Positions 17,071 through 24,943 of a stretch of 64,000 nt of DNA are shown here, in pieces. Location of the stretch: the NCBI GenBank assembly GCA_041441465.1, contig JASDSY010000026.1:246965-310964 (forward strand). Reading direction: 5' to 3'. Under the pieces are notes generated by a model, which saw only the letters and a list, made by a program, of their open reading frames with translations, was not told the origin of the DNA and searched no databases. The translations under genes and the position numbers were made by a program. The stretch is from JASDSY01 sp041441465 (GTDB taxonomy: Bacteria; Muiribacteriota; UBA9980). How positions within the stretch are numbered: position 1 is the stretch's first letter; the number at the start of each line of letters is the position of its first letter.

Positions 17071-17099
17071 AATATAACATAACTGATTTTAAAATGCAA
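17071..17099 (-). promoter_or_regulatory. Sigma-70-type promoter for spoVG
   Basis: On the minus strand TTGCAT (17094-17099), a 17-nt spacer and TATATT (17071-17076), with TGT just before the -10 giving an extended -10. The predicted leader of about 90-100 nt ends at spoVG. Confidence 0.6.
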
Positions 17100-17116
17100 G
17101 ATTTTTTAATTCTTTT

Positions 17117-20100
17117 TTATATTTTTTTTTCAGAAGCCTTTATCAATATATCAGTGATAGAATTAAACTTTTCCGCTATACTTTCAGGCAGCTCTTGAGC
17201 GCTTAAATTCGACACTATTCCGAGAATATTCTCAAAAACGAATTCAAGTTCATTTATGGCCGAACGCATTTTTTTGTTCGATTGCCGCAGATAATCGAGC
17301 TGCCCGGTCAGCGATTCTATTTTATTAGACTTGACTCGCGTTTCGATTGATAAAGCCACGCTTTCACGAAGTTTCAATTCATTCTGGTCTTTGACGGTCA
17401 CCATTTTACCTATCAAGGCAATACGGCTTTCGAAATTTCTTTTAATTATCGTTTCGATTATTTCCTTATTTGTCTTAAAATCGATATAATCCGAAACGGT
17501 TCCGGAAACGAACATGCTTAAAACATCATAATCGGCCACCGGCAGACCGTCACCGTAAATTACAAAAGGCACTTTTTTGGAGGCAAGCGCCGCCTCGTAC
17601 ACCTTCGGAATCACGCTTTTATTTTCGACGGCCGCAAAAACGCAAAGCGCGGAGCTCGCCGGATTATTTTCGCAGCTTATGTATTCGTCATAAGTCATAG
17701 TTTCATACTTAACCTCAAGCGCGTTCAAACACTCGAATATCATTTCAGGCGATTTCTCGGAAAACTCGCTGCCGGATTTTTCGATTATGAATATCGCCTT
17801 AGGTTCGACTTGTCCCGAAGTTTCTTCCGCGGCATCCTCACGCAACGATTGATCTGCATCGCATAATTGCGAATAAATTTGTTCGAGATTTTCGTGAAAA
17901 TTATTAGATTCGGCATAAGAGGCATTCATCTGCTGGTTAATTACCTCGATACGTCGCGTCAGTTCCTTTATTTCCGAATTAGCCGCCTCTTTTTCGAATA
18001 AGAATTCATTTTCCTTCTGCGTTAATTCGTTTTTAAAAGCTTCCTCGCGGGCATTAAATTCATTTTCTTTTTCATCAAGACGTTCGCTCAATTGTTTCGA
18101 ATTTTCTTCAAGTTCTTTTATTTTTTGATTCAATTCCTCGACTATGTGTTCCTTTTCATCTTTCAACGTTTTTATTTCACGCTTCATAAACCCGGAATCT
18201 TCTTTATATTTGGCCATTGTCGAATAAATTTTATCGATTTCGCTATTTTTTTCCTTGAGCTCATTCATGGAATTGTCACGTTCTTCGACAGCAGATTTAT
18301 AACTTTCCTTAAGGTGTTCGAGCTCAATTTTCGCCTTTTTCGCTTCTACCTCGAATTTATTTAAAAGTTCTATCGCCTGATCACGTTCCTGCATTAATTT
18401 CTGAAATTTTTCCTTAATGCCGTCAACGCTGTTTAATTTTTCCGCCCCCGGCCCTTCTTCATCTTTTGCGGCTTCGGATTTTTCGGTCAGCCCTTCAAAA
18501 GCGTCGGTCAATTCTTTTATTTTTTCGGATTTTTCATTCAATTCCGATGCTAACTTCTCATTTTCAGTTTTAATCAGCTCAATTTCGTTTTGAAGTCTCG
18601 AAATTTCTTTTTTATTATCATTCGACTCCGTTTCAAATCCCGATATTTTTTCTTCAAGGCGCAATATCGAGGCGTCTTTCGTACTTAGTTCATCATTTAA
18701 TTCAGATATCTTTTTATTTAATAATTTTATTTCTTCGCCGTTATCGGAGGCCGCCCCCGAAGCAGCGTCATTAACCTTCGCTTCACTGATTGAAACGGCC
18801 TGATTATTTTTTAAATTTGAAATTTCGGCTTCCAGCCCAGTAATTTTAGCACGCGCGATATTTAATTCTTCTTCAGCTGCGGTAAGACGTATCACAGTAT
18901 CATTATTTTCGGCGAGCAATGAATCGACTGCGGCTTGCAGCTCGTTTATTTCCTGGTCCTTTTTGAATAACTGCGAACTGAAATTACTTTCCGCCTGAAT
19001 AAGCGCCGAACTCATCTGCTGATCGTTCAAATTTATCACTTCATCGGCTATATCAAAAATTTTGCTGCCATTTTTAACTTCAGACGAACCCTGAGCATTT
19101 GATAAGATGTCAAAAAAAGATGACGAACCGCCCGCAACCGATGAACTAACATTCAAAGCGGCGTCCTGCACGGCCGGCGTGGTAATACTTTCTGCAGACT
19201 CAACGGCCGCATCCGGCTGAATTGTATCGTTGATTACATTTTCTTCGGCTGATTTTACAGTACTTTCAAAATTATTTGGAATTGATTGTTCGGAAGACTC
19301 TTCGGCGATTTTAGGTTCATCACTTGAAGCAACGGAAATTTCTTCGCCGAAATTCTGCTGAGCGGGCGGTGCAATGCTTTCCGCTGGCTCAATAGGCGCA
19401 TCCGGCTGAATCAAATTATTAATTATATTTTCTTCGGCCGATTTTACAATATTTTCAAAATTATTTGGAATTGATTGTCCAGAAGACTCTTCGTTAATTT
19501 TTGGTTCATCACTTGAAACAACGGAAGTTTCTTCGCCAAAATTCTGCACGGCCGGCTGAGCAGCAACAATTTCAGGCACATCCATGTCGACTTGTTCTAA
19601 AACCTCGGCTTCGGCCGATAAATTATCGATTTGTATAGTTCCGCCTGCATTTATATTGGCATTTTCACTTTCCGCCGAGTTTGCGGAAGCAATATCATCG
19701 TTCGCGGATAAAACATCGGAAACATTGACATGGTTTCGCTGTCCGCTTGCTTCATCCATAACTTCATCCTGAGATCTGTTTTCAACGAATTCAGTTTCAG
19801 CTGGAACAGCCGGCGTCTCGCGCGGCGGTTCTGGAATTTCCGCAAATTCAGGCATTTCAGAAGTTTTTTCAACGGCAGTCACGTTTTTAATTTCATCCGG
19901 CCCTGGAATTTTACTTTCGTCCGCTCCCGAAAGTAAACCGCCTGACGGCGAAATAACTGCGCCTTGTACTTCATCAGGCGCCGGCTCAACTTTTTGAGAA
20001 GCGGCAGCATTTATTAAAGCTTCTATATCATTTTGAGAAAACGAAGAATTAGCCGCACTGACAGGCGGCTCGGCTTTTTTCACTTCGGGTGCAGCTGCCT

Positions 20101-20173
20101 GAGGCTTAGCGCCTGACATTTGCTCGAGAAGTTTTTGAATTTCATCGTTACTCATGGTTTCATTATTGGCCAT
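17117..20173 (-). CDS. Long coiled-coil protein with FliM-like N-terminal motifs and receiver-like C-terminal domain
   Basis: A 1018-residue protein of no recognised family. Near the N-terminus two copies of a short motif resemble the CheY-binding peptide of FliM (LSQxEIDxLL): SNDEIQKLLEQM and FSQNDIEALINAA. Residues about 90-390 are acidic and low in complexity, with a 63-residue tandem duplication (about 210-335). Residues about 405-780 are a long heptad-rich coiled coil. Residues about 800-915 look like an alpha/beta receiver-like fold (KAIFIIEKSG; LCVFAAVENKSVIP; KVPFVIYGDG) without an obvious phospho-Asp, then a helical tail. The first in-frame TTG lies inside the -35 element, so ATG 20173 is the start; the mRNA would be nearly leaderless. 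A scaffold or spatial organiser responding to a CheY-type partner is a guess. Confidence 0.75.
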   Translation of the reverse strand: MANNETMSNDEIQKLLEQMSGAKPQAAAPEVKKAEPPVSAANSSFSQNDIEALINAAASQKVEPAPDEVQGAVISPSGGLLSGADESKIPGPDEIKNVTAVEKTSEMPEFAEIPEPPRETPAVPAETEFVENRSQDEVMDEASGQRNHVNVSDVLSANDDIASANSAESENANINAGGTIQIDNLSAEAEVLEQVDMDVPEIVAAQPAVQNFGEETSVVSSDEPKINEESSGQSIPNNFENIVKSAEENIINNLIQPDAPIEPAESIAPPAQQNFGEEISVASSDEPKIAEESSEQSIPNNFESTVKSAEENVINDTIQPDAAVESAESITTPAVQDAALNVSSSVAGGSSSFFDILSNAQGSSEVKNGSKIFDIADEVINLNDQQMSSALIQAESNFSSQLFKKDQEINELQAAVDSLLAENNDTVIRLTAAEEELNIARAKITGLEAEISNLKNNQAVSISEAKVNDAASGAASDNGEEIKLLNKKISELNDELSTKDASILRLEEKISGFETESNDNKKEISRLQNEIELIKTENEKLASELNEKSEKIKELTDAFEGLTEKSEAAKDEEGPGAEKLNSVDGIKEKFQKLMQERDQAIELLNKFEVEAKKAKIELEHLKESYKSAVEERDNSMNELKEKNSEIDKIYSTMAKYKEDSGFMKREIKTLKDEKEHIVEELNQKIKELEENSKQLSERLDEKENEFNAREEAFKNELTQKENEFLFEKEAANSEIKELTRRIEVINQQMNASYAESNNFHENLEQIYSQLCDADQSLREDAAEETSGQVEPKAIFIIEKSGSEFSEKSPEMIFECLNALEVKYETMTYDEYISCENNPASSALCVFAAVENKSVIPKVYEAALASKKVPFVIYGDGLPVADYDVLSMFVSGTVSDYIDFKTNKEIIETIIKRNFESRIALIGKMVTVKDQNELKLRESVALSIETRVKSNKIESLTGQLDYLRQSNKKMRSAINELEFVFENILGIVSNLSAQELPESIAEKFNSITDILIKASEKKI
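19169..19546 (-). repeat. Two-copy 189-bp tandem duplication inside the coiled-coil gene
   Basis: Two adjacent 189-bp units (19358-19546 and 19169-19357) encode related 63-residue segments, each containing QNFGEE, SSDEPKI, EESS, QSIPNNFE, VKSAEEN and IQPDA. The period of 189 keeps the frame. The copies differ at scattered bases, so the duplication is not brand new. Confidence 0.85.
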
Positions 20174-20183
20174 AATAGTTTGT

Positions 20184-20212
20184 ATTCTATAAGAATGTGA
20201 TATATTTGTCAA
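20184..20212 (-). promoter_or_regulatory. Promoter for the coiled-coil gene (leaderless start)
   Basis: On the minus strand TTGACA (20207-20212), exactly 17 nt, then TAGAAT (20184-20189). Transcription would begin about 3-5 nt before ATG 20173, and no Shine-Dalgarno sequence is present, so translation is probably leaderless. Confidence 0.75.
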
Positions 20213-20266
20213 TGATTATTTTATTTTGCGGAACAAAATAAAAATTAAGAGACTGTCATTACGAAC

Positions 20267-20887
20267 TCACAAACGTCCGCGAAGTTTTATGAGGCAGTCT
20301 AAAAGTTCACGAAGCGGCGGTAAAAATGCTATTTGTTCGAAAGTTTTCGCATTTTCCCAGAAATCATCAAGAGTTTTAATACCGGCCCGTTCATATTCAT
20401 AAGCCTGAAGAAGCATTTCAAATTTATCAGCCGATTTTACGAGCCGGCCTTCAATCGAGCCCGCATCCTCAAATTCATTCCACAATTTAATGTAGTCAAC
20501 GCCCGTTTTTACAGATAATTCACCGAGCATATCTTTTACCGCATTTTTTTCGGCGGCAGTCTTAACGTCTCCGCCGATATATTTAAGGGCTGGAAATGGA
20601 ATATCGCCGACGCGGCATTCGGCTATTTCATGAAGAGCAGCCATTCTAAGAACTTTTTCAGAACTGATAACCGGAATATCCGGATATATTTTTTTACTGC
20701 TGTTTAAAAAATCGCATAAAACCATCGAGATTAAATTAACTCTGTAACAATGATCGGCTATAGATTCACAATCCGGCACATTTCGCCAGGTCCAACCGGT
20801 GCGCGGCGCTTTTTTCAAAATTCCAAATTCCATAAAAGTTTTTATCAAGTTATTAAATTCATTTTCCAAAATAATCACACTTTCCAT
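20267..20887 (-). CDS. HD-domain hydrolase, HDDC2/YfbR-like
   Basis: A 206-residue metal-dependent phosphohydrolase of the HDDC2/YfbR type; YfbR relatives remove phosphate from deoxynucleoside 5'-monophosphates. Visible landmarks are the His in SIADHCYRV (His46), the paired motif in AALHEIAECRVGDIPF (His86) and a distal Asp in KSADKFEM. The hallmark HD pair reads HE here (Glu87), a conservative but unusual change in a metal ligand. Substrate is not predictable. The gene sits 33 nt after the lytic transglycosylase gene in the same direction. The ribosome site is weak. Confidence 0.75.
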   Translation of the reverse strand: MESVIILENEFNNLIKTFMEFGILKKAPRTGWTWRNVPDCESIADHCYRVNLISMVLCDFLNSSKKIYPDIPVISSEKVLRMAALHEIAECRVGDIPFPALKYIGGDVKTAAEKNAVKDMLGELSVKTGVDYIKLWNEFEDAGSIEGRLVKSADKFEMLLQAYEYERAGIKTLDDFWENAKTFEQIAFLPPLRELLDCLIKLRGRL

Positions 20888-20920
20888 AATTTCTTTAAAA
20901 TATCATTCAACGTATCTAAT

Positions 20921-21892
20921 TTAAAAAAGATCGGCTCCTTCATTATTATCATCGGAATTTTCGTCTGCTGAACTTTCAAGTATCGCCTCAGATGTTTCGC
21001 GCATATTCTTAATAATTTCAACCTTTCCCTGCTCAAGCTTGCTATGCGCATCGGCCGAATTGATATCAGCCGCGGCTGAATTTGCCGGCGCTGCCGACGG
21101 ATTTTCAAAATCGGCATTTCTGTTATTTATTTGCTGTTTTTGCTTTAGAAGTTTCTCGTAATTTCCGAGAACCTTAACCACGTAATTTTGAGTTTCCTCA
21201 TAAGGCGGCACTCCGCCGTATTTAGCCACGGCATTGGGGCCCGCATTATAGGCGGCAAGCGCAAGTTTTAAGTCGCCGGAGAATCTCTCGAGAAGCATTT
21301 TGAAATATTTAACCCCGCCGTCGATATTTTGAGTCATATTAAAAGGATTATGAACGCCCAGCTCATTGGCGGTGCCCGGCATTAACTGCATAAGCCCCAT
21401 AGCGCCTGAATTAGAAACAGCGCTTGGATTAAAATCAGACTCGACAGCCATAATGGCTGATATGAGAAGGGGATCGACTTCATGCTGATGACTTTTATCT
21501 AATATTATGGAGCCTATTTCATCGCTCAATTTGGAGATCTGCTGATTAAATTGTTCGGTTCTTTGCGCGCCTGAAAGCGGATTCAGCTGAATAGAAGCCG
21601 GACCTGAAAAATTACCCTGCTGATCATTAATTATGGCGGCGTTTTTCTCAAATGTCATTTTCGGAATTTTCATCTGTTGAGAAGTATTCAATCCTGTATT
21701 TCTTGAGGGCGGCAGATTTTTTTTCGAAGAAGCCGCATTGTTTTTTGCGCTGTTCAAATTATCGTTTTTTTGGATTTCCTGCTTTAAAACAGAATCAAAA
21801 TCGCTTTTATGAAGCGAATTTATCCTCTGCTTTATTTGGTTTATCCGGCTTCTTATCGTAGTAATCCGCGCCAGCACGTTATCTATCGCCAT
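20921..21892 (-). CDS. Lytic transglycosylase (SLT domain)
   Basis: A 323-residue protein with an SLT (lysozyme-like) domain at about residues 130-245. SAIMAVESDFNPSAVSNSGA holds the catalytic Glu, followed by MGLMQLMPGTANELG and LALAAYNAGPNAVAKYGG, which are classic MltC/Slt motifs. It would cut peptidoglycan glycan strands with formation of 1,6-anhydromuramic acid. The N-terminus is a predicted coiled segment without an obvious signal peptide, so export may be by another route such as a flagellar-type system (inference). ATG 21892 is chosen because AAGGTGG lies just before it; an upstream TTG is possible but poorer. Confidence 0.88.
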   Translation of the reverse strand: MAIDNVLARITTIRSRINQIKQRINSLHKSDFDSVLKQEIQKNDNLNSAKNNAASSKKNLPPSRNTGLNTSQQMKIPKMTFEKNAAIINDQQGNFSGPASIQLNPLSGAQRTEQFNQQISKLSDEIGSIILDKSHQHEVDPLLISAIMAVESDFNPSAVSNSGAMGLMQLMPGTANELGVHNPFNMTQNIDGGVKYFKMLLERFSGDLKLALAAYNAGPNAVAKYGGVPPYEETQNYVVKVLGNYEKLLKQKQQINNRNADFENPSAAPANSAAADINSADAHSKLEQGKVEIIKNMRETSEAILESSADENSDDNNEGADLF

Positions 21893-22013
21893 TATCCACC
21901 TTTTATTCCCGCTCAATTTTACTATATTTCTCGATTTTTACAATTTTCATAAAAAATCGACTAATGTTAATTTTTCATTATAAAAATCACAGTGACAAGT
22001 TAAATTTTCAAAA

Positions 22014-22520
22014 TCATTTTTTATATTCTGACACCAATTTAAGGTAAGCCTCGCCGTTTTTTGTAATTCCCTCGATCTCTTCGGGCTTAAGCTGGCGCAC
22101 CACCTTAGCCGGCGCACCCATTACCATTGAATTATCCGGAATAACGGTCCGCGGTGTGACAAGCGATCCGGCGGCGATAATACAGTTGTTTCCGATAACT
22201 GCGCCGTCAAGCAATATTGCGCCTATTCCAATCAAAGAATTGTCACCGACCGTAACGGCATGAACCGCGGCAAGATGACCGACGGTAACGCCTTTTCCAA
22301 TAACGACAGGCTGTTCATAAGTAACATGCAAAACCGCTCCGTCCTGAACATTAGAACCGGCGCCGATTATTATTTCATTAATATCGCCGCGCAGAACCGC
22401 GCCAGGCCAAATAGAAGCATCTGCATCTATCTTAACCCTGCCGATAATAACCGCGCTATCATCAATATAAGCAGAATCGTTAATTTCCGGAATGTAATCA
22501 CAATATTTTCTTACCGGCAT
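22014..22520 (-). CDS. Gamma-class carbonic anhydrase-like hexapeptide protein
   Basis: A 168-residue left-handed beta-helix protein of the gamma-carbonic anhydrase (YrdA/Cam-like) family. Hexapeptide turns run throughout (ASIWPGAVLRGDI; GAVIGNNCIIAAGSLV). The three zinc-binding His are in the expected pattern: one in GAVLHV, and a pair spaced H-x4-H in VGHLAAVHAV. The acidic loop Glu of archaeal Cam is not obvious, as in many YrdA-type proteins with uncertain activity. Possible roles are CO2/bicarbonate conversion or another acyl-type reaction. The start has GGGTGG upstream. Confidence 0.88.
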   Translation of the reverse strand: MPVRKYCDYIPEINDSAYIDDSAVIIGRVKIDADASIWPGAVLRGDINEIIIGAGSNVQDGAVLHVTYEQPVVIGKGVTVGHLAAVHAVTVGDNSLIGIGAILLDGAVIGNNCIIAAGSLVTPRTVIPDNSMVMGAPAKVVRQLKPEEIEGITKNGEAYLKLVSEYKK

Positions 22521-22757
22521 AGTTTGTTACCACCCTTATTGTTCGTTTTATTATCAGACAATTATATTTTTAAAATCCCGGATTGTCAATATTTTTTGCT
22601 ATTTTTTAATAAATAGTTTGCCTGTATAAAAAAGTATTCGAAATTTTAATTTCGAAAATCATTCCGCAATCTCAAAAATACTCTTAACACATTACTCTGA
22701 AAGTTTAATGCCGCATGCAGTTATGTGCCTCACTTCAATTTTAAATTTATAAAAAAA
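22521..22757. other. Divergent intergenic region
   Basis: About 240 AT-rich bases between the divergent gamma-carbonic anhydrase and SH3-protein genes. Apart from the plus-strand promoter at its right end I see no gene or strong repeat. Confidence 0.4.
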
Positions 22758-22786
22758 TTGACAAAAAAAATTAAAAATATTATAAT
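22758..22786 (+). promoter_or_regulatory. Consensus sigma-70 promoter for the SH3/glycosidase-like gene
   Basis: TTGACA (22758-22763), a 17-nt A/T-only spacer and TATAAT (22781-22786), a perfect match to the housekeeping consensus. Start of transcription is expected near 22793, leaving a leader of roughly 16 nt before ATG 22809. Confidence 0.85.
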
Positions 22787-22808
22787 TTTCCGGCAAATTA
22801 AATAATAA

Positions 22809-24617
22809 ATGGCGGTTAAATTAATGAATTTAAAATATCTCAATAAAAAATCAATTTTATTTTTGGCGCTGGCGGCGGCAATAAGCTTTTTTTATGTATC
22901 TATAAGCCTGGCCCAGGAAAGCGTTTCAGAAAAACTTGAAATGCGCGATATTATAAAAGGCGGCGATGCCGAGCTTCAAAAAAAAGCCGAAATATTAAAA
23001 AAAATAGATGCCGACGCAGACGACGATATAACATTTTTAAAAAAATCTTACCAGCTTTTATTAAAAAAGGAAATTTCCGAAAAAGACCTTACATACTGGA
23101 TAAAAAAAATAAAGGAAAAGCAAAGCCGCATAAGTATCATCGCAAGAATTACATCTTCGAATAATTATTACCTGAAAAATGAAATCACCGGAACAGTGAC
23201 TGGAAAAAACGTGAAATTACTTTCGACATCTGACGAAAAAGCGGCAAGGATTGCCACTATACCGCAAAACAAGCAATTCAAAGTAACCGCGCAGCACGAA
23301 CATTACTATAACGTAAGATTTGAAGACGGACTCAGCGGTTTTTTAAAAAGCGAAGATATTTCCATAGAAGTGCCGGAATTCGGATCAGACGCTCCAAACA
23401 TCAACGAATTGAGGCAAAAAAATTCAAACTTAAACCTTGCATCCAATACTGAAAAAGGCAATACCACAGCCGGCGTTCTTAATTTCGAAACTGCGCTTTC
23501 GGCAGAAATAAAAAAAATAAGGGAAATATGGCTTAAATTAAAAACATGCCTTCTGTTCAGGGGAAATTTCAGCGTGTACGAATTAAATTCAGCGCAGCTG
23601 GTAGAAGGCGAAAAGTTTTTAAATGAATTCAGGGGAGCTACAAGTGATTTCACAAGCAAATCTGAAATATTTAACGCCAAAAACCCTATAAAACAGCGAA
23701 TTAAAATTTTCACGCCGACATACGATGGACTGAATTCGTATTCAGACCTCCAAAAACTCATTGAAATACAACTTTCTAATTTCAACGCGGTGGCAGTCGA
23801 AGCTTTTGCCGACGGAAAAACGCTCGTGCCATATAACTATTTCGAACTCAAGGAAGGAAAAAACACGAAAAAAATCCTCGAATGGCTCAAACAGGAAACC
23901 GGGTCACGCCACATGAAAAAGTATGCTTTAATAGATATTTTCAACTTTGGAGAAACATTTTTTAAAAACAAAAAAGATTATTTCATGAAAAACGCATTCG
24001 GCCAGTATTCAAACAGCGTCAAACCGGGCCTTTATTTCGTAGATTTCACCAATCCCGCAGTAGAATCGATAATTCTTGATTATATAGATACAGTCGCTGA
24101 CAGCGAATATTTCGACGGAATAATAATCAACAACCTTAAATATCCCGAAAACGGCCAAAATCCCAAAGATATCCGAACGCATTTTATTTTCGGAGATAAC
24201 ATTATAAAAGAATTCGAAATTAACACTAAATTTAACATGTTATCATTAACCGAGGAGCAGGAAGAGTTTTTAAAAAAATTCGCCATATCAAGGCTCGGCG
24301 ATTTCGTCCTGAAGATAAGAGAGCGGCTGATGAAAAAGAAAATACCGTTTTACGCAATATGCGACGGCGAATATTACATGGCCAGATACGATACTCGTTT
24401 ATGCGATTTCAAGCAGTGGGGGACACGCCTCGACGGAATATTCATATCATACGAAAAAGCCAACTTAATTGAGATATTAGACCAGAGCATTGAAATTTCA
24501 AAAAAATTATCCAAACCGCAGGTAATAGTTTTCACAAAATATTTGCCGGAATTAATGGAACAGATAAGGGAATTAAACGATAAAAACTCGCTTATCAAAG
24601 GCATACTATTTAAGTAA
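22809..24617 (+). CDS. Secreted DUF4214/SH3/glycosidase-like protein
   Basis: A 602-residue exported protein. An N-terminal signal sequence (hydrophobic ILFLALAAAISFFYVSIS, ending SLAQ) is followed at about 53-105 by a DUF4214-like unit (FLKKSYQLLLKKEISEKDL...YWIKKI). A bacterial SH3-like domain follows at about 125-190 (GKNVKLLSTSDEKAARIATI; FEDGLSGFLKS). From about 290 a domain resembles GHL10-type glycoside hydrolase TIM barrels (YFVDFTNPAVESIILDYID; YFDGIIINNLKYPE). Together these suggest a cell-wall or extracellular glycan-binding or -cutting role. Two ATGs are possible: 22809, which has no ribosome site, and 22824, which has GGCGG upstream. The leader is very short. Confidence 0.7.
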   Translation: MAVKLMNLKYLNKKSILFLALAAAISFFYVSISLAQESVSEKLEMRDIIKGGDAELQKKAEILKKIDADADDDITFLKKSYQLLLKKEISEKDLTYWIKKIKEKQSRISIIARITSSNNYYLKNEITGTVTGKNVKLLSTSDEKAARIATIPQNKQFKVTAQHEHYYNVRFEDGLSGFLKSEDISIEVPEFGSDAPNINELRQKNSNLNLASNTEKGNTTAGVLNFETALSAEIKKIREIWLKLKTCLLFRGNFSVYELNSAQLVEGEKFLNEFRGATSDFTSKSEIFNAKNPIKQRIKIFTPTYDGLNSYSDLQKLIEIQLSNFNAVAVEAFADGKTLVPYNYFELKEGKNTKKILEWLKQETGSRHMKKYALIDIFNFGETFFKNKKDYFMKNAFGQYSNSVKPGLYFVDFTNPAVESIILDYIDTVADSEYFDGIIINNLKYPENGQNPKDIRTHFIFGDNIIKEFEINTKFNMLSLTEEQEEFLKKFAISRLGDFVLKIRERLMKKKIPFYAICDGEYYMARYDTRLCDFKQWGTRLDGIFISYEKANLIEILDQSIEISKKLSKPQVIVFTKYLPELMEQIRELNDKNSLIKGILFK

Positions 24618-24622
24618 AACGA

Positions 24623-24663
24623 GGTTGCAAGTCAATAGAACTTTAAAAATCTCTTGCCTTTTT
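24623..24663 (+). terminator. Weak hairpin after the secreted-protein gene
   Basis: GCAAG (24627-24631) can pair with CTTGC (24653-24657), followed by CTTTTTG. The stem is short and the loop long, so this is a tentative terminator six bases past the stop codon. Confidence 0.35.
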
Positions 24664-24835
24664 GTGACATCTTTAAACTGATGTTTCAGTAAATTACTCG
24701 CTAATTAACCTGTAATGCTTTTTAATGCTTATTATATCATTTTTTAGCGTTTAAAATTGGATATGCTCCATTTTGCTACGATATAAAAAAAAATTGAAAA
24801 TATTTTGAAAAATCATACCAACTTTAAATTTTTTT

Positions 24836-24844
24836 TGGTATAAT
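24836..24844 (+). promoter_or_regulatory. Extended -10 promoter for gdh
   Basis: TGGTATAAT is a perfect extended -10 (TGn plus TATAAT). The -35 position is A/T-rich without a good hexamer, consistent with an extended -10 promoter. Transcription would start near 24851. Confidence 0.6.
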
Positions 24845-24850
24845 ATCACT

Positions 24851-24943
24851 GACTTTTAACAACGAGGCCAACCTTATGGGGTAGGAAGTATAGAAAGACA
24901 GGGCTGGCTGATACTTTTAACAAAATAAAATACGGGGGAAATT
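24851..24943 (+). promoter_or_regulatory. Structured 5' leader of gdh
   Basis: A leader of about 93 nt that is locally G-rich, unlike the AT-rich surroundings. AAGTAT and ATACTT, flanking AGAAAGACAGGGCTGGCTG, form a 6-bp outer stem with an inner CAG/CTG stem. A GGCCAACC stretch upstream can also pair with GGGCTGGC. I could not match it to a riboswitch class I know. The ribosome site ACGGGGGAA follows, 5 nt before the ATG. Confidence 0.45.

Noticed and set aside
19169..19546. Regular repeat as a CRISPR-like array
   Set aside because: Only two long units, both in frame inside a protein gene; no short repeats with unique spacers.
24851..24943. gdh leader as a glutamine (glnA) or glycine riboswitch
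   Set aside because: The conserved words of those classes, as I know them, are not present apart from a short GGAAGTA match.
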